A model generated the notes under the pieces. The model searched no databases. It was given only the letters and a program-made list of their open reading frames with translations, and was not told the DNA's origin. A stretch of 42,112 bases of DNA from a virus. Below are positions 19,702 to 28,314 of this stretch, one piece after another. Both the position numbers and the translations under genes were made by a program. Location of the stretch: IMG/VR virus record IMGVR_UViG_3300029953_000068, positions 1 through 42,112 of that record. One strand, written 5' to 3'. How positions within the stretch are numbered: the first letter of the stretch is position 1; each line of letters starts with the position of its first letter.

Positions 19702-21378
19702 ATGCAAGAAAGACCATACCAACAAAAAGCACATGCTGAAATTGAAAAAGCTTTAGACCAAAATACATACCATCAACTAGTGTCTATGGCAACCGGCACA
19801 GGAAAAACTATTCTATTTAGTCAGTTGCCCAAACGCTTAAAAAATAAGCTACCCGGACAAATGATGGTATTCGCTCACCGCGATGAACTATTAGATCAAG
19901 CTATTTATAAAATTAGACAGGCCAACCCAGAGCTACGAGTTGATAAGGAAAAAGCCGAGCACAGAGCCGATCCGAGTGTAGCCGATGTAATCGTAGCCAG
20001 TATAGCGACTGTTGGTAAAAAGAATACTACAAGATTAGATAAATACAATTGGGGGAATTTTGATAAGTTTGTTACTGACGAGTGCCACCATAGTGTTTCA
20101 GATACCTATTTAAATATATACGATAAAGCTGGTATTTACCAACCGGGAAGTAAAAAACTTCATATAGGGTTTACAGCTACTCACGAACGAGGAGACGGCA
20201 AAGCACTAGCGAAACTATATGATAAAATTGTGTTTAACTACCCTCTACGCAAAGCGATTGAAGACGGTTGGCTAGTAGATGTTAGAGGAATCAGAGTAAA
20301 CACCAATACAGACCTTGACAAAGTAAAAATTACAGCAGGAGATTTTAATGAAAAGAGTTTGGCAGAGACTATTAACACTCCTGCTCGTAATCAAAGAGTT
20401 GTCAAAGCTTATTTGGAAGCTGGAGAAGAAAGACAAGCTATCGGATTTACTGTTGATATTAAACACGCACAAGATTTAGCGGAGATGTTTAGAGAGTATG
20501 ATATACCTGCGGAAGCCGTATGGGGCAATGATCCATTACGAGCGTATAAGATACAGCAGTTTCGAGACAACAATATTCGAGTTCTTTTTAACTGCGGCAT
20601 TTTAACCGAGGGGTTTGATATGTGGCAAGTTAGTTGTGTTATCCTTGCACGACCGACTAAGAGTAGCGTTTTGTTTGCTCAGATGATAGGACGTGGTACT
20701 AGACTAGAAGAAGGAACAGGCAATCTACTAGATTGGTCTGGACACCCTATTAAAAAAGATTGTATAGTAATTGATATTGTAGATACTTGTAAACGCCATA
20801 ATCTCATTACTTTGCCGACTTTGGTTGGGTTAGGCAGTATTAACTTAAATGGTAAGTCTCTTGTAAAAAGTGTACAAGAGATAGAAGCTAGTCAAACATT
20901 ATATCCTGATTTAGATTTTTCAAGTTTATCGGACATAAACGAACTAGAAGCGTTTATTGAACAGTTTAGTTTATTTGAAACTAAGATACCAGAAGAGGCA
21001 AATGCCAATAGTATTATGTCGTGGCATCGAGCACCTACTGGCGGTTACATACTAATGTTACCAAACAAAGAATTCGTAAAAATTAGCGAGAACATGCTTG
21101 ACAAATGGGATATATATGCTATTATAAAAGGACAAGCATACAAAGGGGAGAGGGCGACTATGGAAGACGCTTTCGGAACTGCTGATAAACTTATAAAGGA
21201 CGTAGCTCCAAATCTATTGACGCTCGTAAAGAAAGAGGCAACATGGAGGGACTTACCGCCAAAACCAGGTCAATTGTCTTTACTAAAAAAACTATTAAAA
21301 GGTAAGCCATTACCTAATAACTTAACTAGAGGTTCGGCTAGTAGAATGATTGGTAACTTTCTAGCCGGGAAAGGATAA
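19702..21378 (+). CDS. Superfamily 2 DNA/RNA helicase
   Basis: A 558-residue DExH helicase. Motif I is ATGTGKT (30-36), motif II DECHH (126-130), motif III FTATHERGD, and in the second RecA-like domain ILTEGFD, then QMIGRGTR (motif VI). It resembles the UvsW/RadD/type III restriction helicase group and phage T5 D10. It probably remodels recombination intermediates or replication forks. A C-terminal domain of about 200 residues is family-specific. The ribosome-binding site is weak (TAAGGA). Confidence 0.92.
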   Translation: MQERPYQQKAHAEIEKALDQNTYHQLVSMATGTGKTILFSQLPKRLKNKLPGQMMVFAHRDELLDQAIYKIRQANPELRVDKEKAEHRADPSVADVIVASIATVGKKNTTRLDKYNWGNFDKFVTDECHHSVSDTYLNIYDKAGIYQPGSKKLHIGFTATHERGDGKALAKLYDKIVFNYPLRKAIEDGWLVDVRGIRVNTNTDLDKVKITAGDFNEKSLAETINTPARNQRVVKAYLEAGEERQAIGFTVDIKHAQDLAEMFREYDIPAEAVWGNDPLRAYKIQQFRDNNIRVLFNCGILTEGFDMWQVSCVILARPTKSSVLFAQMIGRGTRLEEGTGNLLDWSGHPIKKDCIVIDIVDTCKRHNLITLPTLVGLGSINLNGKSLVKSVQEIEASQTLYPDLDFSSLSDINELEAFIEQFSLFETKIPEEANANSIMSWHRAPTGGYILMLPNKEFVKISENMLDKWDIYAIIKGQAYKGERATMEDAFGTADKLIKDVAPNLLTLVKKEATWRDLPPKPGQLSLLKKLLKGKPLPNNLTRGSASRMIGNFLAGKG

Positions 21379-21379
21379 T

Positions 21380-21913
21380 ATGAAAATTGAAATAGGAGAC
21401 AATCTTGCAGCAGCTATAGTAGCTATTGCATTTGGTATTTTAATGATACTCGCTGGCTTTGCCTTTAGTGCTACAGCGCATGGTCAAGCAGTAGAGATAC
21501 TAACGCCTTATGAGGCTCAGACAGCACAACGGTTACATCTCGAACAAGAACGTCTTAATGCTGAATGGGCTATGTTAAATACTGAGATCATACGTACACA
21601 TTTAGAGGCTAACCAAAATCAAACAACAGGATGCGTAGTTAATCAAATGCTGATAAAATTTGAGTGGGGTTGTGCAGAATTTGTATATTCTACTCACTTT
21701 AACGCGATAGTCCCTGCTAAGGTCTTGACAAGCCCCCCATACGGTGCTACACTATATGAGTTGAGTAAGTTAGGCGATGGAAACGCGATTGCTATTACCG
21801 AAAAGCCAGTCCTAGAAGAAGATGAAAATGGGTATCATTGGGTATGGAATGCGTATCATAATAGCGAAAACTACCCAAACGATGCTCATAAATATAAGGA
21901 GCCACAAAATTGA
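21380..21913 (+). CDS. Membrane-anchored or exported hypothetical protein
   Basis: A 177-residue protein with an N-terminal hydrophobic segment (about 10-31, AAAIVAIAFGILMILAGFAF) followed by ATAHGQA, which resembles a signal-peptidase site. The mature part is helical, then a globular domain with two Cys (about 84 and 97) that could form a disulfide in the periplasm. ATG 21380 starts one base after the helicase stop. Function not recognised. Confidence 0.7.
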   Translation: MKIEIGDNLAAAIVAIAFGILMILAGFAFSATAHGQAVEILTPYEAQTAQRLHLEQERLNAEWAMLNTEIIRTHLEANQNQTTGCVVNQMLIKFEWGCAEFVYSTHFNAIVPAKVLTSPPYGATLYELSKLGDGNAIAITEKPVLEEDENGYHWVWNAYHNSENYPNDAHKYKEPQN

Positions 21914-22203
21914 TAACTCTAACTTCTGAAGAACACGCTTGTATATTAAACCTAACTGTTAATAGTGTACTAGCTATTAGAAGCATAACACCAAATGCGA
22001 GTGAGCAGCTACATAAGATTCAAAATGAGCGACTAGCCATGTTAGCCAATCTAATAGAAAAACAACTAGTAGTAGATGTTACAGATATTAACCCACAAAT
22101 AGTAGAACAACTGAAAGTACCAGACAGAACGGTAAGACTCTACACGCTGACTTCACAAGGGCAGTTGATGTTTGGCGGGGAACAAAGTAAGATGGTAAAC
22201 TAA
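21910..22203 (+). CDS. Small hypothetical protein
   Basis: A 97-residue protein started by TTG 21910, overlapping the previous stop, with AAGGAG upstream. It has a long helix (SEQLHKIQNERLAMLANLIE) and a beta-rich tail. No recognised domain. Confidence 0.65.
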   Translation: MITLTSEEHACILNLTVNSVLAIRSITPNASEQLHKIQNERLAMLANLIEKQLVVDVTDINPQIVEQLKVPDRTVRLYTLTSQGQLMFGGEQSKMVN

Positions 22204-22213
22204 GAGGATAAAA

Positions 22214-24493
22214 ATGGAACAATACACACAAAATACAGCAGAGCCTCAAGATAAAAAAGCAAATCACCAAGCGAATGTCATACGCATTGAGGAAATCTTA
22301 CCGCATACTAACGCGGATAATCTTGAAATAATTCCTATCGGAGGTTTTCAAGTAGTTACTCGTAAGGGCCAGTTTAAAGTAGGCGATTTAGGGGTTTATA
22401 TCCAGCCGGATAGCATAGTACCTAAAAGTGAGACTTTTAAGTTTTTATGGGAAGGTCATGAAGATATTAATGGAGTAGTACCGACTAAGTATTTACGCAT
22501 TACTGTTAGGAAGTTTCGTAAGGAATGGTCTGAGGGGTTGCTATTACCAGTGTTTGATTTTCCACAATTACTTGATAGTGTACTAACAAATCATTTTGTA
22601 GAGTCAGACTATCCTGTTGGAACAGACGTATCAGACCTCCTCGGTATCACTCACTACGACCCTGATACTGGACGCGGTAGCACTGGCGATAACGAAAAGG
22701 TAATAAAAGGTGCTCCTAAACTAAAACGTAAGTATCCTACTACGTTGAAGGGTTGGTTTTTCTTTCTGCTTCATAAATTACGTCTACGAAGGGACGAGAA
22801 GAACTTTTCAGAAACCGTTAGTTTTCATGTACCAACATACGATGTAGAGGGGTTTAAGAATTATCCTAACGTGTTTAAGGACGGCGAACATGTCTTTGTG
22901 ACAGAGAAGATACATGGATGTGTAATAGGCTCAACCAAAGTTAGAATGGCAAATGGGACTAGAAAGTTTATAAGAGATATAGAAATAGGAGATGTTGTTA
23001 CAGGAGTAAATAAAGCAGGAAGTGTATCCTCTAGCAAGGTTGTTAAAACATACAACAACGGAAAGACAGAACAATGGTTGCGTGTGTCCGGTAAACGTGA
23101 AGGATTGGCAGGACGAGGTAACAGTTTCTTCGCAGTATACTGCACACCTGAGCATAAGTTTTGGGTAGTTGAAAAGCAAGAATTTGTAGAAGCAAAAAGC
23201 CTTAGTATAGGCGAACATGTACTAACACTTAGAACTGATTTAAGTCTAACGCCCGTTCAATACCAAGTAGTTTTAGGGAAACTGTTAGGAGATGGGCATC
23301 TTGCAACAGCAGTTAGTACCTCTGCACTTCACTTCGGGCATAGGGAAAAAGACAAAGATTACCTAAACTGGACTTTAAAAGGATTAGGGAACTTAGCAAA
23401 TCATAGAACCGATAATTATGTTAGTGGCTACGGAACTAATATGTTTAGAGGAAGTTCTATAGGAACGGGCTATCTTAAACAAGAATTTGAATGTTTTTAT
23501 GAAGGAGACAAGAAACAAGTTCCTTTTTGGGTAGAAAGTGAATTAACACCATTGTCTCTAGCTTTTTGGTATATGGATGATGGTAGCCTATGTCATAGTG
23601 ATGGGCAAGAAGACCGAGCATCTTTCGCTACTTGCGGATTCGACTATAAAAGTTGTACTATTTTAATTAAAGCGTTAGCAAGGTTAGGCGTAGAAGCTGA
23701 AGTGTCACAACACGATTATAATAGAATTGTGTTAAATACTGAAAACGCAGAACGATTGTTTTTATTAATTGCTCCTTATATACCAAAATGTATGCAAAGG
23801 AAACTGCCTGAACGCTACAGAGGAGGGGAAGGATGGTTACCAAACACTGAATCTGTTTATAAACCAGAGTTAGTATCAGTTTCTATTACAAGTATAGAAA
23901 GCGCTCCTACAATAACCTCTAAGAAGTATGATTTAGAAACAGAAACACATAACTACTTTGCTAATAACATTCTTGTACACAACTCGAACGCTAGGTATCT
24001 ATATCTTGACGGTGCGCAATACGCTGGAAGCCGTAACCTTTGGAAAGCGGCTGATAGTAATTGTGCATGGAGACGAGCATTAGTTGACAACCCTTGGATT
24101 GGAGAGTTTTGTAGGAACAATCCCGGTTATGTGCTTTGGGGTGAAATTACACCTACGCAAGGCGGTTTTGATTATATAACTAGTCCTAATCAAAAAGGAA
24201 AGATTCAATTTTTTGCTTTTGATGTTAGGACACCAAAGGGTGAATGGGAACCTAAAAATATAGCATGGCATCTTATAGACAACTACGGAGGACGTTTCGT
24301 TCCTGTTCTCTATGACGGACCTTACGACTACGATGTTATTAAGGGTATAGTAGACGGTAAGAGTGCAACGGGGGCAAACCACGTTCGTGAAGGAATTGTT
24401 ATCACTGCTTTAGATGATCGTACTGTTAGAGGACTTGGTAGGCCGCAGCTTAAAATAGTATCAAATTCTTTTCTTGAGAAAGATAGTAAGTAG
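22214..24493 (+). CDS. DRB0094-type RNA ligase interrupted by an intein
   Basis: A 759-residue precursor. Residues 1-235 and 591-759 form an RNA ligase of the DRB0094 group: an N-terminal OB-like domain (RIEEILPHTNADNLEIIPIG, GDLGVYIQPDSIVP), then the nucleotidyl motif EKIHG-SNARYLY. A 355-residue intein interrupts that motif between Gly235 and Ser591. The mature ligase would have 404 residues. Later motifs include VLWGEI and REGIVI, with QLKIVS near the end. It seals RNA, perhaps tRNA; it is a second ligase beside the Rnl1-like one. GAGGA lies upstream of ATG 22214. Confidence 0.88.
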   Translation: MEQYTQNTAEPQDKKANHQANVIRIEEILPHTNADNLEIIPIGGFQVVTRKGQFKVGDLGVYIQPDSIVPKSETFKFLWEGHEDINGVVPTKYLRITVRKFRKEWSEGLLLPVFDFPQLLDSVLTNHFVESDYPVGTDVSDLLGITHYDPDTGRGSTGDNEKVIKGAPKLKRKYPTTLKGWFFFLLHKLRLRRDEKNFSETVSFHVPTYDVEGFKNYPNVFKDGEHVFVTEKIHGCVIGSTKVRMANGTRKFIRDIEIGDVVTGVNKAGSVSSSKVVKTYNNGKTEQWLRVSGKREGLAGRGNSFFAVYCTPEHKFWVVEKQEFVEAKSLSIGEHVLTLRTDLSLTPVQYQVVLGKLLGDGHLATAVSTSALHFGHREKDKDYLNWTLKGLGNLANHRTDNYVSGYGTNMFRGSSIGTGYLKQEFECFYEGDKKQVPFWVESELTPLSLAFWYMDDGSLCHSDGQEDRASFATCGFDYKSCTILIKALARLGVEAEVSQHDYNRIVLNTENAERLFLLIAPYIPKCMQRKLPERYRGGEGWLPNTESVYKPELVSVSITSIESAPTITSKKYDLETETHNYFANNILVHNSNARYLYLDGAQYAGSRNLWKAADSNCAWRRALVDNPWIGEFCRNNPGYVLWGEITPTQGGFDYITSPNQKGKIQFFAFDVRTPKGEWEPKNIAWHLIDNYGGRFVPVLYDGPYDYDVIKGIVDGKSATGANHVREGIVITALDDRTVRGLGRPQLKIVSNSFLEKDSK
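22919..23983 (+). mobile_element. Intein with LAGLIDADG homing endonuclease
   Basis: Precursor residues 236-590. Block A begins CVIGSTKVRM with catalytic Cys1; block B is CTPEHKF with the T-x-x-H signature; LGKLLGDGH and LAFWYMDDGSL are the two LAGLIDADG helices; block F is KYDLETETHNYFANN and block G ILVHN ends in Asn355, followed by Ser+1. All residues needed for splicing are present. It inserts inside the ligase active-site KxxG(S) motif, the most conserved spot of the host gene, as inteins usually do. Confidence 0.95.
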
Positions 24494-24506
24494 GTAATGG
24501 GAGAAA

Positions 24507-26495
24507 ATGGGAACGATAAATAACAGTATGGAGGGCAGCAATGCTCTCCAACTTATTGTAAGTAAGGGATGGAATTGGAAAAACTCTAATGATCCGAATA
24601 TTGAACTTGAAGTGTGCCCGTTTTGTAAGAAGTCTGGGTACGGACACTTTTATCAAGAGATTCATGGGACCACTAGCGAACGACGAAACCGAGACGGTTT
24701 ATTTCTTTGCCAAAAGTGCGGAAAAAGTGGAAATCTTCATACCCTTAAACAACATTTAGGATTATCTACAGCAGAAGTAGGCTCTACGAAAGACTGGGCT
24801 AGTTCGGAAACTAAAATTGATGCATTGCCAAATGTTGAGGCTTGTCACGAACTGTTATTAGCTGACGCTGATGCTATGGATTACCTCATGAACATAAGAG
24901 GGTTTAGTAGAAAGGTAATCGAGCAGCAAAAACTAGGACTAAAAGAGAAACACTTTTTTAAGGGGCTAGGAGAAATAAGAGCACTAGTCTTTCCGTATCT
25001 TATCAATGGTAACACAGTATTTGCTCACTTTCGTTCTTTACCAGACCCTAACGATCTAACTAAAGTAGAGAAAGCATTTAATAGTCCTCGTGGATATGAC
25101 GCTGTTCTATATAATGGGCACATTCTAAAAGAAGGACTCAAAGAGGTAGTATTCGTTGAAGGAGAAATGGATACCATTTGCGCTCTCGATAATGGTATAC
25201 TCAATGTGTGCGGCGTACCCGGAGCCAACATCCGTAAAGCTGAATGGATAGACAAAATTGATAGTATTGGATTAGAAAAGATTTATATATGCTACGATTC
25301 TGACAAAGTAGGTCAAAAAGCAGCACAAACACTAGCAGTTAAAATCGGCATTGAACGGTGTTATAAAATACAACTACCAGCTTTTACTACACTAGATGGT
25401 AAAATTGGTAAGGATTTAAACGAGTGGTTTAAAAACGGAGGCACCCTAGAGGCGTTCGAGCAGCTTAAACAAGACGCTGACCTGTTCGATGTAGACGGTG
25501 TTAGCAGCAGCGCAGATGCCCTAGAAGAGTTTGAGGATGAACTAGACGGTAAAGGATCAGGACAAAAGTATGCTACACCTTGGCCTAGTTTGAGTAAAAT
25601 TGTCAGATTCGACGAAGGCGACATTATCGACATTATAGCTCCTGAGAAAATAGGCAAGACAACAATGGGCCTAAATATCATGGAATTTATGGTTGACACC
25701 TATGGGGAAGATGGTGTTATAATATGCTTAGAAATGACACGAGCAAGAATGGCCCGTAAATGGCTGTGCCACAAGACAGGAATACCCGATGTACTCGCTA
25801 CTACGATTGAAGAGGAAAAAGCACTTACTAGCGCCTTCAAACAGGCTATACCTAGTGTTAAGCAAATGGCGGCAAACAGAGAAGGTAATTTGTACTTCTG
25901 TTATCCCAAGTACAAATCAGCCGAAGATATTTACAACTTAATTGTAGCTTGTATTAGACGTTATGGTGTCAAATGGGTTATGATTGATAACCTTCAACTT
26001 CTATGTGATGCTACTATCGGAACACGCAGTAGGACACAATATTTATCAGAAATCAGTAAAAGTTTGGCAAAAATCGGCAAAGACTATAACATACAGATGT
26101 TAAGAATTCTACAACCTCACCGGATAGCGGCTGGTAAAGTGGCTACCTCAGACAACGTAGATGGTTCTTCTCAAATTGCTAAAGATTGTGATTGCATGTT
26201 AGTAGCCAATCGTGCTAGACTAAATGAGTTAGAAAAAGATACTCTGCAAGAGGGAGCCTTTGTACAAACAGAAGGAACGTTTGGTAACGACTTTTATGTA
26301 GGTGTCGGATTAAGTCGGTATTCAGCAGGAGGATCAACAACGCTATACTACGAAGGAGCAACTAGTTCTATTTATGAACAAGCCGAAGGTAAGGTAGCGG
26401 CTATGAAAGCTAAAAGTATGCAAGCCGGAAAAGGTGATCTACAAAACACATTGGAAACATTGAGCAAATATTCACAACAGGAGATAAACCCATGA
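24507..26495 (+). CDS. T7 gp4-like primase-helicase
   Basis: A 662-residue bifunctional replication protein. CPFC (37-40) and CQKC (68-71) form the primase zinc-binding domain; VVFVEGEMD (Glu218, Glu220) and CYDSD (Asp264, Asp266) are TOPRIM motifs; APEKIGKTT (378-386) is a DnaB-type Walker A; WVMIDNLQLL is Walker B; a region with RTRTQ-like finger (SRTQYLSEISKSLAKIGKDY) follows. It unwinds DNA at the fork and makes RNA primers. ATG 24507 has GGGAG upstream; ATG 24528 is a shorter alternative, as in the two forms of T7 gp4. Confidence 0.92.
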   Translation: MGTINNSMEGSNALQLIVSKGWNWKNSNDPNIELEVCPFCKKSGYGHFYQEIHGTTSERRNRDGLFLCQKCGKSGNLHTLKQHLGLSTAEVGSTKDWASSETKIDALPNVEACHELLLADADAMDYLMNIRGFSRKVIEQQKLGLKEKHFFKGLGEIRALVFPYLINGNTVFAHFRSLPDPNDLTKVEKAFNSPRGYDAVLYNGHILKEGLKEVVFVEGEMDTICALDNGILNVCGVPGANIRKAEWIDKIDSIGLEKIYICYDSDKVGQKAAQTLAVKIGIERCYKIQLPAFTTLDGKIGKDLNEWFKNGGTLEAFEQLKQDADLFDVDGVSSSADALEEFEDELDGKGSGQKYATPWPSLSKIVRFDEGDIIDIIAPEKIGKTTMGLNIMEFMVDTYGEDGVIICLEMTRARMARKWLCHKTGIPDVLATTIEEEKALTSAFKQAIPSVKQMAANREGNLYFCYPKYKSAEDIYNLIVACIRRYGVKWVMIDNLQLLCDATIGTRSRTQYLSEISKSLAKIGKDYNIQMLRILQPHRIAAGKVATSDNVDGSSQIAKDCDCMLVANRARLNELEKDTLQEGAFVQTEGTFGNDFYVGVGLSRYSAGGSTTLYYEGATSSIYEQAEGKVAAMKAKSMQAGKGDLQNTLETLSKYSQQEINP

Positions 26496-27004
26496 CCAAC
26501 GAAGACATACAAAATGTAATAGATAAGTTACAAGCTAATCCAATACGCTATAAAGATTATGAAGACTTTAAAAAGATTGGATTAGATACGGAATATCTGG
26601 ACAGCGGAAGCTATAGGCATGCGTACAGGCTTTTAGATTTTCCTTTAGTTATTAAAATTGACAATTACGTAACCAAACACCAACAACATTCTTATAATGA
26701 ATATAAAGTATATAAAAAAATCATTGAAAGTGATTTTGATAGTCCTTTATATCCGATAAAAAAGCATCTTCCAGAAATTTACTATTTTCAACAAGAGGAA
26801 CCAACTGATGATAAACCGGGGTTTGCGATTACTTTAATGCGTTATTACCAGCATGGAATGAAGGAGAGTGACACAAGGCTCGGTCCCTTAGTTAGGTTAG
26901 TTGCAGACGCTGTAGACACGCATACCCATGATGTACGAGGAGACAACGTTAGAGAGTATGACGGAAAGTTAGTAATTATTGACCTTGGCAACATTAGAAT
27001 ATAA
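26492..27004 (+). CDS. Miniature protein-kinase-fold protein
   Basis: A 170-residue protein with a full set of kinase landmarks: glycine loop LDSGSYRHAY (36-45), VIK with Lys55, Glu70 in a helix (YNEYKVY), the catalytic loop HDVRGDN (His146, Asp147, Asn152) and IDLGN (Asp164) as the DFG equivalent. It stops right after the DFG-like motif, so the usual C-terminal lobe helices are absent. It could phosphorylate host proteins, small molecules or RNA ends, or be a pseudokinase. ATG 26492 overlaps the primase-helicase stop. Confidence 0.75.
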   Translation: MTNEDIQNVIDKLQANPIRYKDYEDFKKIGLDTEYLDSGSYRHAYRLLDFPLVIKIDNYVTKHQQHSYNEYKVYKKIIESDFDSPLYPIKKHLPEIYYFQQEEPTDDKPGFAITLMRYYQHGMKESDTRLGPLVRLVADAVDTHTHDVRGDNVREYDGKLVIIDLGNIRI

Positions 27005-27429
27005 TGACATATACAACACAAGAAAAAGCAAAAGACAAAAGGCTACAAAGAATTTACGGAATTACCCTAAAAGACTATAACATAATTCTTGCATTCCAAC
27101 ATTCATCTTGTGCAATATGCAAAAAACATGTTAGTATGTTTAGGATGGCGTTAGCAGTAGACCACGACCATATTACGGGGCTTGTTCGTGGTCTACTCTG
27201 TATGACATGTAACAGAGCATTAGGAAAGTTTCGGGACAACGACCAACAGGTTATAAATGCAGCGCAATATGTTACACAACCTCCAGCTACTATTGCGTTA
27301 GGAAGAGAACACAAAACGCTACCGGGCGGTATAAAAACTAAATCGAGAAAAAAGAAAATCAAAGGTATGAATGACAAAACAAAAAGTAAGCAAGCGAGAA
27401 AGACTTGCCGCAAACAAAAAAGCATTTGA
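27004..27429 (+). CDS. Recombination endonuclease VII family protein
   Basis: A 141-residue nuclease. RIYGITLKDYNIILAFQHSS, CAICKK, VDHDHITGLVRGLLCMTCN and the LGKFRDN block are typical of phage endonuclease VII: two zinc CxxC pairs around the DHDHxTGxVRG core. It would cleave Holliday junctions and other branched DNA before packaging. The C-terminus is a long Lys-rich tail that runs into the overlapping next gene (59 nt overlap). ATG 27004 shares a base with the previous stop. Confidence 0.9.
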   Translation: MTYTTQEKAKDKRLQRIYGITLKDYNIILAFQHSSCAICKKHVSMFRMALAVDHDHITGLVRGLLCMTCNRALGKFRDNDQQVINAAQYVTQPPATIALGREHKTLPGGIKTKSRKKKIKGMNDKTKSKQARKTCRKQKSI

Positions 27430-27814
27430 TGAGATTATTGGTGATCCTTATAGCAAGGAAGACCTACCCGGACAATATATAACAGCTAGAACTAGTAGCT
27501 CTTTAAAAAGTGTTAGCAATTACGATGCAACAGGACCATCTACCAAAAATGCAGCAAAACCAAATTTGATGGATTTTATTTGTGATGTAGAGAGCGCAAT
27601 AGATGACGGCTTAATGAGGTTTAGGAAAGATTTTTACGGAGAAAGAGACGTATTTCCTTATTTTGTAAAAACGTATATCATACAAACAGAAGAAGCTTTC
27701 AAACAGCAAGAACGAGCAACACTAGAACAAATTATTGGACAAATCTTTATAGCAAGAAACATTAGTCCAGTATCAAAATACTTTACAGCCATTAGGCGTA
27801 AAAACGGGAGGTAA
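27371..27814 (+). CDS. Hypothetical protein overlapping endonuclease VII
   Basis: A 147-residue protein with a basic N-terminus (TKQKVSKRERLAANKKAF) and two helical segments (FICDVESAIDDGLMRFRKDF, IQTEEAFKQQERATLEQIIG). ATG 27371 has AAAGGT upstream and lies 59 nt inside the preceding gene in another frame, an unusually long overlap for this genome. No recognised domain; DNA binding is possible. Confidence 0.65.
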   Translation: MTKQKVSKRERLAANKKAFDEIIGDPYSKEDLPGQYITARTSSSLKSVSNYDATGPSTKNAAKPNLMDFICDVESAIDDGLMRFRKDFYGERDVFPYFVKTYIIQTEEAFKQQERATLEQIIGQIFIARNISPVSKYFTAIRRKNGR

Positions 27815-27815
27815 A

Positions 27816-27995
27816 TTGAGCACACTATCTAATAAATCGTTAATACAACAAGCAACAGAAGAGGTTAAAGATTTGAAAAAACCCGATCCGTTAACCATTA
27901 GTATTATTTTCTTAAAATACGGTCTATACATTAAAAAAGAAGATATAGACAAACTTATAGAAGAGGCAGAGGCAGAGGCACTAAACGATGAATGA
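27816..27995 (+). CDS. Small helical protein with TTG start
   Basis: A 59-residue protein started by TTG 27816, with GGGAGG just upstream. Lys- and Glu-rich; its C-terminus contains a three-fold 6-bp repeat (EAEAEA). It overlaps the next gene by 8 nt. No family recognised. Confidence 0.6.
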   Translation: MSTLSNKSLIQQATEEVKDLKKPDPLTISIIFLKYGLYIKKEDIDKLIEEAEAEALNDE

Positions 27996-28314
27996 TATAG
28001 TTGGGTTCCGAGAAACACCAATTTTGACGCCGACCGAGGTAGGTAAAGCACGAAAACTATATGTAACCGTTCAACATGATAGAGTTACTATATGCAATCA
28101 TAAACTACCAAAAACTAATATTCCTAAAAAGATTAACTGTGAATGCTGTTGGTTTGCGTTTTTTCAGGGCAACGGAGATTTAGTAACAAAACTCGATGAA
28201 GTGTTGACAACTCACGGAGAAGGTGCTATAGTTAGATCACAAGGTAAGAAGTTCCTTCATAGGTTTAAGCAATTCATGGCGACAATAGAACGGTTCAAAA
28301 AGGAAGCAGAATGA
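27988..28314 (+). CDS. Small hypothetical protein with Cys motif
   Basis: A 108-residue protein. ICNHKLPK and CECCWFAFFQ could form a zinc site (C-x-H ... C-x-C-C). ATG 27988 lies within the end of the preceding gene; its stop overlaps recA. Location in a RecA operon hints at a recombination accessory role, which is inference. Confidence 0.65.
   Translation: MNDIVGFRETPILTPTEVGKARKLYVTVQHDRVTICNHKLPKTNIPKKINCECCWFAFFQGNGDLVTKLDEVLTTHGEGAIVRSQGKKFLHRFKQFMATIERFKKEAE

Noticed and set aside
25693-25719. TTGACA ... TATAAT inside the primase-helicase gene
   Set aside because: The spacer is 19 bp and there is no gene start nearby.
24507-26495. Primase-helicase Walker A lacking the first Gly
   Set aside because: APEKIGKT follows the DnaB-type form (ARPSMGKT), so it is normal for this family.
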